A DNA stretch of 64,000 bases from contig NZ_CADIKL010000001.1 in NCBI RefSeq assembly GCF_902859945.1, forward strand, positions 310,001-374,000, written 5' to 3'. Source of the stretch: Paraburkholderia caffeinitolerans. Lineage in GTDB: Bacteria; Pseudomonadota; Gammaproteobacteria; Burkholderiales; Burkholderiaceae. Made by a program: the position numbers and the translations under genes. The notes beneath the pieces are model-generated. The model searched no databases. It saw only the letters and a list, made by a program, of their open reading frames with translations, and was not told the origin of the DNA. Each line of letters starts with the position of its first letter. Position 1 is the first letter of the stretch. Below are positions 46,849 to 56,700 of the stretch, piece after piece.

Positions 46849-47769
46849 TCAATCGAAGATGAACTGCTCCGGCGCGCGTGCCGTAAGCGTGGTGGGGTCG
46901 CCCAGCAGGTCGTGCAGCGCGACTTCGATGCTCTCCGACATCGCATTGAGCGCGAGGTCGTTTTCATCGGTACCGAACGGGTCTTCGAGCTGCGAGGCGA
47001 TCGCTTCGTGCGCCATGAACGCGTAGGCCACGAACACCGCGAAGATCGGCGTGAGCGCGCCGATGCTGTCGACGAGCCCGAAGGGCAGCAGCGCGCAGAA
47101 GAAGTACACGGTGCGGTGAATCATCACCGTATAAGCGAACGGCAGCGGCGTGGAGACGATGCGCTCACAGCCGCCGATCACGTCGGAAAGTCCGTTGAGA
47201 TTGTGTTCGAAAGCGAGCACGGCGTAGCCGTCGACACGGCCCGCGCGCGCTTCGTCGCGCAGCCACTCGGAGGCGCATTGGACGAGCGTCATGGGACGGT
47301 AGCGCGAGGCCATCACGCGTTCCAGCATGTCGCGCGGCAGGCGCGCTTCGAGGTCCGCGCGCGGGTCGGTGTGGCGCAACTGGTGGCGCAGCGCGTGCGG
47401 CAGCGCGCAGAGCAGTTCGGCGAACGGGCGCACGTGCGCGCGCGAGTCATCGCTTTGTACGAGCGTGAGCGACTCGCGCACGAGCGAGCGCGTCTGGTTG
47501 AGCATTTGCCCCCACAGCTTGCGGCCTTCCCAGTAGCGGTCGTAGCTCGCGCTGTTGCGAAAGCCGAGGAACACCGCGAGCGCAATGCCGATCAGCGAGA
47601 ACGGCACGGTGCTCAGGTTCACTGTGACCTTGAGGATGTGATCGTGGGACGCGACGGCCACGATCGAGATCGCCAGCACGAGCAGGAGGCGCGGCAAAAG
47701 CTGCGGCAGCACGGAGCCGCGCCACGCGAGCAGCATGCGGAACCAGTGAAGGTGAGGGCGGACGATCAT
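46849..47769 (-). CDS. Bestrophin-family (UPF0187) membrane protein
   Basis: The 306-residue protein starts MIVRPHLHWFRMLLAWRGSV; an upstream in-frame ATG at 47826 is an alternative. Family markers are FSLIGIALAVFLGFRNSASYDRYWEGRKLWG and the C-terminal EDPFGTDENDLALNAMSESI. Bacterial bestrophins form pentameric ion channels in the inner membrane; some conduct cations. There are about four membrane segments. It is convergent with the LprI-like gene (13-bp gap) and lies downstream of argH, separated from it by a strong terminator. Confidence 0.9.
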   Translation of the reverse strand: MIVRPHLHWFRMLLAWRGSVLPQLLPRLLLVLAISIVAVASHDHILKVTVNLSTVPFSLIGIALAVFLGFRNSASYDRYWEGRKLWGQMLNQTRSLVRESLTLVQSDDSRAHVRPFAELLCALPHALRHQLRHTDPRADLEARLPRDMLERVMASRYRPMTLVQCASEWLRDEARAGRVDGYAVLAFEHNLNGLSDVIGGCERIVSTPLPFAYTVMIHRTVYFFCALLPFGLVDSIGALTPIFAVFVAYAFMAHEAIASQLEDPFGTDENDLALNAMSESIEVALHDLLGDPTTLTARAPEQFIFD

Positions 47770-47911
47770 CGGAGCCGGGTGAGTGGGGTTGAGCGGGAGC
47801 CCCGCGGATCGGGCAGTCGGGCTCATGCGCCATGATAGGCGAAGGGGCGCAAACCCCGGGCGCACACTTCGCGCATTTTGCAGCGAACACAGTGCGCAGC
47901 GGCGCTCCAAT

Positions 47912-47956
47912 GCAAAGCGGGCGCGCGACGGTATGTGTCGCGCGCCCGCTTTTTCG
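47912..47956 (-). terminator. Terminator after argH
   Basis: A perfect 16-bp stem (47914-47929 with 47937-47952) and a 7-nt loop. The minus-strand T-tract is short (TTT), while the plus side has five Ts. It separates argH from the bestrophin gene. Confidence 0.8.
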
Positions 47957-48005
47957 TTACTTCATGGACGCATCATCGAGGGCCGATGATGGTCCGCCGC
48001 ACGCC

Positions 48006-49412
48006 TTACTTGAGCGCCGCGCGCGCCGCCGCGATGGCCGCACGCACTTGCTCCGGCGCGGTGCCGCCCGCATGGTTGCGCGCCGAGACCGAGCCTTCGA
48101 GCGTCAGCACTTCGAACACGTCCTCGCCCAGCAGGTGCGAAACCGCCGGCAGCTCGCGGCGCATCTCATCGAGCGTGAGGTCCGCGAGATCGCAATTGCG
48201 GTCCACGCAGATACGCACCGCGTGCGCCACGGCTTCGTGCGCGTCGCGGAACGGCAGGCCCTTCTTCACGAGGTAGTCGGCGAGATCGGTGGCCGTCGAG
48301 AAGCCTTGCAGCGCCGCCGCGCGCATTGCCTGCTCCTTCACCGAGATGCCGGCGACCATTTCCGCGAAGATGCGCAGCGTGTCCGCAACCGTGTCGACGG
48401 TGTCGAACAGCGGTTCCTTGTCTTCCTGATTGTCCTTGTTGTACGCGAGCGGTTGGCCCTTCATCAGCGTGAGGAGCGCCATCAAGTGGCCGTTCACGCG
48501 GCCGGTCTTGCCGCGCGCGAGTTCGGGCACGTCCGGGTTCTTCTTCTGCGGCATGATCGACGAGCCCGTGCAGAAGCGGTCTGCGAGATCGATGAAGCCG
48601 ACGCGCGGGCTCATCCACAGCACGAGTTCTTCCGAGAAGCGCGATACGTGCGTCATCACGAGTGCGGCGGCGGCCGTGAATTCGATGGCAAAGTCGCGGT
48701 CGGAGACAGCGTCGAGCGAGTTCGTGCAGATGCCGTCGAAGCCCAGCGTCTTCGCCACCGCGAAGCGGTCGATCGGGTAGCTCGTGCCCGCGAGCGCCGC
48801 CGCGCCCAGCGGCAGGCGGTTCACGCGCTTGCGGCAGTCGGCCATGCGCTCGGCGTCGCGCGTGAACATCTCCACGTAGGCGAGCAGGTGATGGCCGAAG
48901 GTGACGGGCTGCGCCACTTGCAGGTGCGTGAAGCCGGGCATGATCGTGCCCGCGTGCTGATCCGCGAGGTCGAGCAGCGCGCCGCGCAGGTCGCCGAGCA
49001 GGCCGCCGATGCGGTCGATCTCGCCGCGCAGCCACAGGCGGATGTCGGTCGCGACCTGGTCGTTGCGCGAGCGGCCCGTGTGCAGGCGCTTGCCCGCGTC
49101 GCCGATCAGCGCCGTGAGGCGCGCCTCGATGTTCAGGTGGACGTCTTCGAGATCGAGCAGCCACTCGAACTCGCCGCGCTCGATCTCGCCCTTGATTTGC
49201 GCCATGCCGCCCTGGATGGCGGCGAGGTCGTCGGCGGAGATGATCTTCTGCGCAGCCAGCATCGACGCGTGCGCGAGCGAGCCCTCGATATCGACGAGCG
49301 CGAGGCGCTTGTCGAAGAAGACCGACGACGTATAGCGTTTGACCAGCTCCGACATGGGCTCGGAGAAGCGAGCCGACCAGGCTTCGCCTTTTTTGTGCAG
49401 TTGGGACGTCAT
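48006..49412 (-). CDS. argH: Argininosuccinate lyase
   Basis: ArgH splits argininosuccinate into arginine and fumarate, the last step of arginine synthesis. The 468-residue protein is full length: [20 protein letters not shown] at the start, the signature [20 protein letters not shown] near residue 285, and [17 protein letters not shown] earlier. It is monocistronic here, with its terminator at 47912-47956. The accessory stretch lies on its upstream side, before ppc. Confidence 0.97.
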   Translation of the reverse strand: MTSQLHKKGEAWSARFSEPMSELVKRYTSSVFFDKRLALVDIEGSLAHASMLAAQKIISADDLAAIQGGMAQIKGEIERGEFEWLLDLEDVHLNIEARLTALIGDAGKRLHTGRSRNDQVATDIRLWLRGEIDRIGGLLGDLRGALLDLADQHAGTIMPGFTHLQVAQPVTFGHHLLAYVEMFTRDAERMADCRKRVNRLPLGAAALAGTSYPIDRFAVAKTLGFDGICTNSLDAVSDRDFAIEFTAAAALVMTHVSRFSEELVLWMSPRVGFIDLADRFCTGSSIMPQKKNPDVPELARGKTGRVNGHLMALLTLMKGQPLAYNKDNQEDKEPLFDTVDTVADTLRIFAEMVAGISVKEQAMRAAALQGFSTATDLADYLVKKGLPFRDAHEAVAHAVRICVDRNCDLADLTLDEMRRELPAVSHLLGEDVFEVLTLEGSVSARNHAGGTAPEQVRAAIAAARAALK

Positions 49413-49620
49413 GGTGATGGGCGTGAACGAGCGTGATTAAGCGGGCCGCGTGCTCATGCAGGGTGCTCAGGCAGTGTGCCCAGGCAGCGCATTCTGATAC
49501 CAGACGCGGCGCACGGCGGGAAAGACAACGATTTTACCATCGGCAGCGTGGGCGGCCCGGCGCGGCGCTGGATGAAGCGATGCGCGGCGGCTGCGCGTAA
49601 AGCGCCGGGCGCCGCGGCGT

Positions 49621-50460
49621 TCAGAGCCGCACCAGCACCACCAGCTTCAGGTCTTCGCGATGCGCGGGCTTGAGCGTGATCTGGTCATAGGCGATGCGGC
49701 CGTGGCGCGGATGATTGAACTCGCGCCGGCCGCCTTCGCGCTCGAACACGTCCTGCGAGGCCCAGAAGCGTGCGAACTCGTCGCTGGCGGCCAGCAGCGA
49801 ATCGATCAGCGCGCGTGTGGGGGCGTCGTTGAGGTGGCGGATCGAGTCGGCGCGGAATTCAGCGGCGAGCCGCCGCGCGCGCGTTTCCCAATCGACGATC
49901 AACTCGCGCCCGAGCGGCTGCGTGAAGGTGAAGCGCAGCAGGTTGCGGTCATGCCCGGCGTCGAGCCAGCCCGTGAACAGGTCCGCCGCGTGGGCGTTCC
50001 ATGCGAGCGCGGTCCACTGGCGGTCGAGCACGTAGGCGGGTGCGTCCACCAATTGCACGGTTTGCAGGAGCGTGGCGGGCGCGTCCGCTGCGCTGGACGG
50101 ATCGGGCTCGGTGGGGTCGCGCTGGGCGGCTAGTTCGAACAGATAGGCGCGCTCGGCGCGCGAGAGACGCAGCGCGACGGCGATGCGCGCGAGCGCGTCC
50201 GCCGAGGCCGAGACGGGCCGGCCCTGCTCGATCCACGTGTACCAGGTGGGGCTCACGGCGCATAGTTGCGCCACTTCCTCGCGGCGCAGGCCCGGCGTGC
50301 GGCGGCGCGGGCCGGGCGGCAAGCCGACTTCCTGCGGCGAGAGCCGCTCGCGGTGGGCGCGGATGAATTCGCCCAGCGCACGGGCGGGCGTGGCTTCGAG
50401 CGTTTTGGCGGCGCCGGGATCGGCGGCCGGCGTGCCGGCGGCGGGGGTGTCGGGGCTCAT
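49621..50460 (-). CDS. XRE-family regulator with MmyB-like ligand-binding domain
   Basis: A 279-residue transcriptional regulator. The helix-turn-helix lies at about residues 25-95 (ALGEFIRAHRERLSPQEVGL, then RTPGLRREEVAQLCAVSPTW and YTWIEQGRPVSASADALARI). The C-terminal domain (about 115-279) fits the MmyB-like ligand-binding fold, with WTALAWNAHAADLFTGW and ending HREDLKLVVLVRL. Relatives may bind fatty acids. It is divergent from the RidA-like gene, with a palindrome in the shared promoter region, so it probably controls itself and that gene. Confidence 0.88.
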   Translation of the reverse strand: MSPDTPAAGTPAADPGAAKTLEATPARALGEFIRAHRERLSPQEVGLPPGPRRRTPGLRREEVAQLCAVSPTWYTWIEQGRPVSASADALARIAVALRLSRAERAYLFELAAQRDPTEPDPSSAADAPATLLQTVQLVDAPAYVLDRQWTALAWNAHAADLFTGWLDAGHDRNLLRFTFTQPLGRELIVDWETRARRLAAEFRADSIRHLNDAPTRALIDSLLAASDEFARFWASQDVFEREGGRREFNHPRHGRIAYDQITLKPAHREDLKLVVLVRL

Positions 50461-50504
50461 GAGGCGTGGGGCAGGTGTTCGCGATACCAGAATAATCGCT
50501 TAAC

Positions 50505-50518
50505 TTGTACTGGTACAA
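50505..50518. promoter_or_regulatory. Palindromic operator candidate TTGTAC-TG-GTACAA
   Basis: A perfect 6-bp inverted repeat with a 2-bp spacer lies 45 bp upstream of the XRE regulator start and 121 bp upstream of the RidA-like start. Its size and position fit an autoregulatory site for the divergent regulator. Assignment is by position and symmetry only. Confidence 0.5.
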
Positions 50519-50638
50519 AACGGGCTCTATTGTAACGGTTCACCCAAAACAACATGACGGCGTTTAATGCGTTGATAGGGGTATAGAACCCCTTTGCCTC
50601 CGATTCTCAACCAGAAAAACCGCATAAGGAGAAGCAGA

Positions 50639-50989
50639 ATGAACGTTCAACGTATGCATACCAACAAGCGCATGAGCCTGGTCGTGACCCACGGTAATAC
50701 GGTGTACCTCGCCGGGCGAACCCCCGATGACCTGAGCGACGACATCGAAAAACAGACACGCAGCGTGTTGTCGATCATCGACGGCCTGTTGGCGGACGCA
50801 GGCACGGACAACAGCCAGCTTCTATCGGCGCAGATCTGGTTGAAACACGTCGAAAAGGACTTCGAAAAAATGAACGCCATTTGGGAGGCGTGGTTGCCAG
50901 AAGGTTGCGCACCAGCGCGCGCAACGGTTCAAGCGGACTTGTCGATTCCCGAGGCGTTGATCGAAATTATGGTGGTAGCCGCCAGATAA
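50639..50989 (+). CDS. RidA/YjgF-family protein
   Basis: A 116-residue Rid-family protein starting MNVQRMHTNKRMSLVVTHGN, preceded by AAGGAGAAG; the longer frame upstream is not used. It contains the trimer core NTVYLAGRTPDD and the region PARATVQADL, whose arginine binds imine substrates in RidA enzymes, followed by the conserved glutamate in LIEIMVVAA. Rid proteins hydrolyse reactive enamine/imine intermediates. Its location opposite a MmyB-type regulator and ahead of a methyltransferase suggests a small inducible operon. Confidence 0.87.
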   Translation: MNVQRMHTNKRMSLVVTHGNTVYLAGRTPDDLSDDIEKQTRSVLSIIDGLLADAGTDNSQLLSAQIWLKHVEKDFEKMNAIWEAWLPEGCAPARATVQADLSIPEALIEIMVVAAR

Positions 50990-51031
50990 CAGACGGCGGC
51001 GCTTTCTTGCCTATTCAAGCTGGAGCAAACA

Positions 51032-51796
51032 ATGAAGCATCACGATCAGGTCGCCGACGCATTCGGCTCGACCGCAGCCGCTTACCTCACGAGCCAGGTT
51101 CACGCGAGCGGCGCGGATCTGGACAATCTCGCCGCCACCTTCGCGGCCACTTGCGGCAACGCCGTGGTGCTGGACATGGGCTGCGGCGCGGGGCACGCGA
51201 GCTTCGCGGTAGCGCCGCACGTGCGCGAAGTCGTGGCCTACGACATCGCCGCGCCGATGCTCGCCACGGTCGAGGGCGCCGCGAAGGAGCGCGGCCTCGC
51301 GACTATCCGCACGCAGCAGGGCGCCGCCGAGTCGTTGCCGTTCCCCGATGCGACCTTCAACTGGGCGATCAGCCGCATGAGCGCGCACCACTGGCGCGAT
51401 GTGCCGCGCGCGCTCGCCGAGGTGCATCGTGTGCTCAAGCCCGGTGGGCGCCTGAAGTTCATCGACATCGCTGGTATCGACGACCCGCTTTACGACACGC
51501 ATATCCAGGCGATTGAGTTGTTGCGTGACGCCTCGCATATTCGCGATTACCGCGCCGATGAGTGGCTCGCGATGCTCGATGGCGCGGGGTTCGACGCGAA
51601 GGTGAGCGAGCGCTGGCGCATCGCGCTCGACTTCGACACGTGGGTGGCGCGCATGCGCACGCCGCCCGAGCGCGTGACGGCGATCCGCTCGATGTGGGAG
51701 CGCGCGCCCGATGAAGTGCGGCAGTATTTCGATGTCCAAAGCGACTGCTCGTTCAAGCTCGATGCGTTGATGATCGAGGCGACGCGGCGGGGGTGA
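51032..51796 (+). CDS. Class I SAM-dependent methyltransferase
   Basis: A 254-residue methyltransferase with motif I VVLDMGCGAGHASFAVAPHV (near residue 45) and post-I region EVVAYDIAAPML, of the UbiE/methyltransf_11 type. The substrate is unknown; small-molecule targets are usual. It lies 42 bp after the RidA-like gene. Its stop overlaps a possible GTG start of the next frame. The C-terminal part (FDTWVARMRTPPERVTAIRS) is typical of YafE-like enzymes. Confidence 0.85.
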   Translation: MKHHDQVADAFGSTAAAYLTSQVHASGADLDNLAATFAATCGNAVVLDMGCGAGHASFAVAPHVREVVAYDIAAPMLATVEGAAKERGLATIRTQQGAAESLPFPDATFNWAISRMSAHHWRDVPRALAEVHRVLKPGGRLKFIDIAGIDDPLYDTHIQAIELLRDASHIRDYRADEWLAMLDGAGFDAKVSERWRIALDFDTWVARMRTPPERVTAIRSMWERAPDEVRQYFDVQSDCSFKLDALMIEATRRG

Positions 51797-51870
51797 GGGG
51801 TATTTTCTTGCGATGGTCGGCCCGGCAATACGAAAGCTATGTCGGGCCGATTCTTCCGGGACAACAACTC

Positions 51871-52110
51871 ATGAACCGTGTGACGTTTATCGTGCTGCTG
51901 GCCGTTATGGTTGTTCTGCTGTCGTTGGCCGTGGCGTTCAACTGGATCAACCTGAGTGAAGCCTATGGCAGCGGGCCTCCGTACTACAACCGCACTGCCA
52001 ACATGGACAAGTGGATCAGTCCGGTGCCGGTGCTGGTGGCCGTCGATGCTTTGATGGCGGTGGTGGTGGCGTTGGTGATCTATTGGGTTCGCTGCGCGCG
52101 CCGCAGCTAA
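51871..52110 (+). CDS. Small two-helix membrane protein, unrecognised
   Basis: A 79-residue protein from the ATG at 51871 (MNRVTFIVLLAVMVVLLSLA). The frame is open from a GTG at 51793, but the extra 26 residues look non-coding. Two membrane helices are evident: residues about 4-26 and 54-75 (VLVAVDALMAVVVALVIYWV), with a short loop containing GSGPPYYNRTANMDKWISPV. The end is basic (RCARRS), giving an N-in/C-in prediction. I do not recognise the family. It may belong to the ridA-methyltransferase operon. Confidence 0.55.
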   Translation: MNRVTFIVLLAVMVVLLSLAVAFNWINLSEAYGSGPPYYNRTANMDKWISPVPVLVAVDALMAVVVALVIYWVRCARRS

Positions 52111-52159
52111 TCTGTTGAGGAAACGTACCTGGCGTCACCGTGTACAGAGGTAATTCGCT

Positions 52160-52603
52160 CTACCGGTACTCATCGATTTCAACAACGCCACCGAGCGACT
52201 CAATGAGTTGGCGGGTGGCGTCGGACACATAGGGCACACGGTTACCCATCTCGTTGTCCCAATAGCAGAAGAAGCGCATTTGCGCACCCGCCTTCTCGAT
52301 GCGCTCACGAAGACCTTCACGGGGCAACTTTAGCCGCTCGAGCAGATATCGGAGGTGCGGTTCCAATCGATCGCTGTGAACAGCCGCTTTGCTTTCCAAC
52401 GCCCAAAGATTGAGTTTCCCCGGCCTGGAGCTGAGACGGCCAGACGGCAGCTGATAAGGCTGTCCTCGCGTGATTGTCCGACTCGGAAAGATGCCGAAAA
52501 AGCCGGTCCATGTGTCCGGGTGCGTGTCCTCCGATGAGATTATGAACGTCGCATATGCGAGTGTGTTTTCGGGAGGCGTAGGAGAGTCAGGGTGCATAGT
52601 CAT
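52160..52603 (-). CDS. DUF4279 family protein, probable immunity partner
   Basis: The 147-residue protein from the ATG at 52603 overlaps the end of the upstream toxin-like gene by 17 bp; an ATG 12 bases earlier is possible. It matches the DUF4279 pattern: YATFIISSEDTHPDTWTGFF, GKLNLWALESKAAVHSDRLE, LEPHLRYLLERLKLPREGLR, and a strand-rich end MRFFCYWDNEMGNR then YVSDATRQLIESLGGVVEID. DUF4279 proteins are frequent immunity proteins beside polymorphic toxins. Base composition is visibly lower in GC than flanking genes. Immunity function is inferred from family and position. Confidence 0.7.
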   Translation of the reverse strand: MTMHPDSPTPPENTLAYATFIISSEDTHPDTWTGFFGIFPSRTITRGQPYQLPSGRLSSRPGKLNLWALESKAAVHSDRLEPHLRYLLERLKLPREGLRERIEKAGAQMRFFCYWDNEMGNRVPYVSDATRQLIESLGGVVEIDEYR

Positions 52604-53363
52604 GGATGTTGTCAATAATTATGCCTTTGAACTCGACGTCGCCGCTGTCATGAAAGATGACGTTGTCGGCTGGCCCCAAGCCATTTGCCGGTTTGAGCAC
52701 ATGCAGCATCTGCCCGAATGTTTTACGCTCGTACCCGAGCATTTTTGCCGCAAAGTTCGGATTATTGGTCGAAGCGGCCAGTGAATCAATGCTATCGCTG
52801 ACCGGGCCTTCGATGTAATCGAACGGCTTCGCATGCCCGAGCAAAGTAGAGGCGCCGCCTGCAAATTTGGCTGCGCCACCTGCGCTGCCCCCACCGATAA
52901 CGCTTTCCAGATAGTCCATCAACGCGTGGACCGACACGTCGCTCGGCGTGGCCCAACTTGGGATGGGCTTGTCGATAAAGGCTCTCGGCGCTGACAGATT
53001 AGACGTCCCTCTCATCGCGAGCGGAAAAGGCCGGGCGCTTGACGGTGCACCGCCAGCGGTCCCGCCTGATCTGGGCGCCTTGCGCTCGATTAAGACCATC
53101 ACTTGACCGCTTTCCACCGCGGCCTTGAGTATGGCAACGGAGTTCGTGCGCTGGACTCCAATTGGAGCGTAAGAAAGGAGGTTGAGCTGCCGAATGTACT
53201 TCTGGGCGTCGTGCGAGTGACTCTGACTGGCGGGCCAATTGCGAATGAATTCTGCGGTGTCGCGCCGCTGTTTGTCGAGCGACGGCCGGGTATCTGGAAT
53301 CTCGCCTCGGCCGTACAGCGTCGCGCTCCTTCTCGCACCGAAATCGATTGTGATCGGGGCCAT
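52587..53363 (-). CDS. Candidate polymorphic toxin with linker and C-terminal toxin-like module
   Basis: I do not recognise a named family for this 258-residue protein. Residues 1-95 are a folded-looking N-terminal part (MAPITIDFGARRSATLYGRG to VMVLIERK). Residues about 96-140 are Gly/Ala/Pro/Ser-rich, and 157-172 is Gly/Ala-rich, both linker-like. The C-terminal 80 residues include YERKTFGQMLHVLKPANGLG and FHDSGDVEFKGIIIDNIHDY, with histidines and acidic residues typical of small toxin modules. There is no signal peptide. GGAGG lies 10 bases before the ATG. The overlapping DUF4279 gene suggests an effector-immunity pair. Function remains unproven. Confidence 0.5.
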   Translation of the reverse strand: MAPITIDFGARRSATLYGRGEIPDTRPSLDKQRRDTAEFIRNWPASQSHSHDAQKYIRQLNLLSYAPIGVQRTNSVAILKAAVESGQVMVLIERKAPRSGGTAGGAPSSARPFPLAMRGTSNLSAPRAFIDKPIPSWATPSDVSVHALMDYLESVIGGGSAGGAAKFAGGASTLLGHAKPFDYIEGPVSDSIDSLAASTNNPNFAAKMLGYERKTFGQMLHVLKPANGLGPADNVIFHDSGDVEFKGIIIDNIHDYAP

Positions 53364-53384
53364 GGGCAGGCATCCTCCGAAGTT

Positions 53385-53525
53385 TCAAGGACGATCTGCA
53401 TCCGAAAGGCCCACGTCGCGCAGCGCGCTTTGGACGTAGAGTGGCACGACGCCGATGGGTTTCTCTGCCCACCCTAGCTTGCGTGGCTTTACGAGTCGAT
53501 GAGCGCGCGTGTGCGAAGTCGCCAT
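53385..53525 (-). CDS. Small ORF directly upstream of the toxin-like gene
   Basis: A 46-codon frame starting MATSHTRAHRLVKPRKLGWA and ending YVQSALRDVGLSDADRP. A GGAG sits about nine bases before its ATG, and 21 bp separate its stop from the toxin-like ATG. Its composition is protein-like and it shares the lower-GC character of the island. It may be a small chaperone or antitoxin, a remnant of a longer upstream partner, or chance. Confidence 0.3.
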   Translation of the reverse strand: MATSHTRAHRLVKPRKLGWAEKPIGVVPLYVQSALRDVGLSDADRP

Positions 53526-53660
53526 GCAGAAGTCTCCGTAGTTGTGCGAAGTGCCACGATAAGTTGGAGTGCTTCACGAGCGACTTGTTGGAAGTCAACG
53601 ATCTTGAATTCCGTCCGTGCTACCGCATGCTTCGGGCGAGCCAGATCAGCCATACACGCA

Positions 53661-53704
53661 CAAAGAAAAACGGCGTCGTCCCCCAAAGGGCACGACGCCG
53701 TTTC
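53661..53704 (-). terminator. Terminator of ppc
   Basis: A 12-bp stem (53668-53679 with 53692-53703) with an inner CCC/GGG extension, followed on the minus strand by TTTTTCTTTG. It starts 24 bp past the ppc stop. Confidence 0.88.
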
Positions 53705-53727
53705 TCATCAAGCGCACCCGCAGCGCT

Positions 53728-56700
53728 TTAACCCGTATTACGCAACCCCGCAGCAATCCCATTGATCGTCAAATGAATACCGCGCCGCACGCGCGGGCTC
53801 GGGTCGCCGGCGCGATAGCGCTTGATCAACTCGACCTGCAAGTGATTGAGCGGGTCGAGATAGGGGAAGCGGTTCTTGATCGAACGTGCAAGCAGCGGGT
53901 TGTCCGCGAGGCGGCCGCTCGCGCCGGTGATTTCATTGAGCACGCGCGTCGTGCGTTCCCACTCGGCCACGATGCGGTCGAACACGAGCTTGCGCAGCTT
54001 CTTGTCGGCGACGAGCTGCGCATAGCGCGACGCCACCGCGAGGTCGGTCTTCGCGAGCGTCATGTCCATGTTCGAAAGCAGGTTCGAGAAGAACGGCCAG
54101 GTCTTGTACATCTTCTTGAAGAGCGCGAGACGGCGCGTGCGTTCCGCGTCGTTGCCCGCTTCGTCCAGATACGCGGCCACCGCGCTTCCAAAACCGTACC
54201 AGCCCGTGAGCAGCAGGCGGCACTGGCCCCACGAGAAGCCCCAGGGAATCGCGCGCAAGTCGTCGATCTTGCGGTTCTTCGGGTCCTGCAGCTTGCGCGA
54301 GGCGGGCCGGCTGCCGATGTTGAGCTCGGCGATTTCGGTGATCGGCGTCGAAGCGAAGAAGTAGTCGGTGAAGCCGGGCGTCTCGTAGACGAGCGAACGG
54401 TACGCCGCCATCGCCGCATCGGAGAGGCTCTGCATGGTCTCTTCGAACACGGGCAACTGGTCCGGCGAATTGCCAGCGGCTTTGCCCATCGGCAGCAGTG
54501 TGGCTTCGAGCGTGGCGGCGATCACCGTTTCCAGGTTGCGGCGGCCAATCTCCGGATTGCCGAACTTCGAAGCGATGACTTCGCCCTGCTCGGTCAGGCG
54601 GATCTGGCCTTCGACCGTGCCCGGCGGCTGCGAGAGGATCGCGTTGTAGGTCGGGCCGCCTCCGCGGCCCACCGTGCCTCCGCGGCCATGGAACAGGCGC
54701 AGCGTGATGCCGCGCTCGCGATAGAGCGCGACCAGCGCGAGCTCGGAGCGGTAGAGCTCCCAGTTCGAGGTGAGGAAGCCGCCGTCCTTGTTGCTGTCCG
54801 AGTAGCCGAGCATGATTTCCTGCTCGTTGCCTTGATGCTCGACGATGCCGTCGATGCCAGGCAGCGCGAGCAGGTCGCGCATGATGCGCGTGGCGTTGCG
54901 CAGGTCGGGAATCGTCTCGAACAGCGGGATCACCATCAGCGCGGCCTTCGCGGGATCGTCGGCATGGCCGAGACGCCCGCTCATGAGGCCGGTTTCCTTT
55001 TGCAGCAGCATCACTTCGAGCAAGTCGGAAACTGTTTCGGTGTGCGAGATGATGTAGTTGCGCACCGCGCGCGCGCCGAACTTCTCGCGCGTCACGCGTG
55101 CCATCTCCAGCACGCCAAGCTCGCTTTTCACGAGGTCCGAGTAGTCGAGGTACGGCGAGCGCAGCGGGCGCGCGTCGGCAAGCTGAGCTTGCAGCACGGC
55201 TTGCTTTTCTTCTTCGCTGAGCGCGGCGTAGTCGGCCTCCACGCCCGCGCGCGCGAGCAACTCGGCGATCACGGCTTCGTGGATGTCCGAGCTCTGGCGC
55301 AGGTCGATGCTCGCCAGGTGGAAGCCGAACACGTCGACGGCGCGCATGAGCGGCGCAAGACGCGTGGTCGCGAGCGAGGCGCCGTGATGCTCGGCGAGCG
55401 AATCCATCAGGATATGCAGGTCGCGCGAGAACTCGGCCGCATCGGCGTAAGGCTGCGCGCGCACCGGCTGGGCGTTGCGGCCCGCGCTGCGCACCGCGAC
55501 CACGCCTTCGCCGAGGCGCACGCGCGCGCTGGCCGCAAGCCGCGTATAGACGCCGATCAGCGCGCGGCGGTACGGCTCGTCCCTGCGGTGCGGCGACTGG
55601 TCGGGCGAGGCCTCGGCGAGCGCCTTGAGCGCGTCGCTCGCGCCCGCGAGCAGGTTCGAGACGGACAGCTCCGCGCCGAGCTTGTGCACTTCCTCGAGGT
55701 AGTGCTGCAGGATCACCTGCGCCTGGCGCTCGCTCGCTTCTTCAAGCGTCGATGCGGTGACGTTCGGGTTGCCGTCGCGGTCGCCGCCGATCCAACTGCC
55801 CATCTGGAAGAACGCCGGCAGTCGCGCATCGACGCCATGCTCTTTCAGCGAGGTTTCGATCTCGCCATACAGCGCGGGGATCTCGGTGAGGAAGGTCGTG
55901 TGGTAGTACGAAAGCGCATTCTCGATTTCGTCGCCCACGGTCAGACGCGAGTCGCGCAGCATGCGCGTTTGCCAGAGCGAGGTCACGCGCGCGCGCAGCA
56001 TCGCTTCATTCTGCTCGCGTTCGCGATGCGTGAGCGGCTGCTCGCGTTGGGCGAGCAAGCGCGCGACGTCGTGCTGCGAATCGAGTGTGCTCTTGCGCTG
56101 CACTTCCGTGGGGTGCGCGGTGAGCACGGGCACGATCAGCGCGTCGTTGAAGAATTGCTGGAGTACTGGCGTCGCGGCTGCGCCCGCCTGCGCGAGACGC
56201 TCGAGCGAATACGCGATGGTGCCCGCGCGCGGCGCCGAACCCGCGAGATCGTGGATGCGGCGGCGGCGGTTGCGATGGCGGTCCTCGGCGATGTTCGCGA
56301 GATGCGAGAAATAGCTGAACGCGCGCACCACGCTCACGGTCTGCTCGGGCGAGAGCGCGCGCAGTTGCTTTTCCAGCGCGAGCGCGGCGGTGTTGTCGTC
56401 TTCACGGCGAAAACGCACGGCCGTCTGGCGGATGGTTTCGACCACGTCGAACACGGCGTCGCCTTCCTGTTCGCGCAGCACTTCGCCGAGCAGGCGGCCG
56501 AGGTAGCGGATGTCCTCGAACAGCGGCTGGTCCTTGTCGTCGCGCGCGCGGGCGTTGCGCGCGGCGGTCGCGGGCTTGGCTGCCGATTTCGCGGCGGGCT
56601 TGGCCGCGGACTTTGCCTTGGGCTTGGCGGCTTGAGTGACTTTCGGGGCCTTGCTGGTTTGGGTGGCCTTCGTGGTCTTCGTCGCGTCTGCCGCTTTCGT

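Noticed and set aside
50578..50592. GGGGT/ACCCC small hairpin before the RidA-like gene
   Set aside because: A 5-bp stem that could be chance; not strong enough for a terminator or regulatory site.
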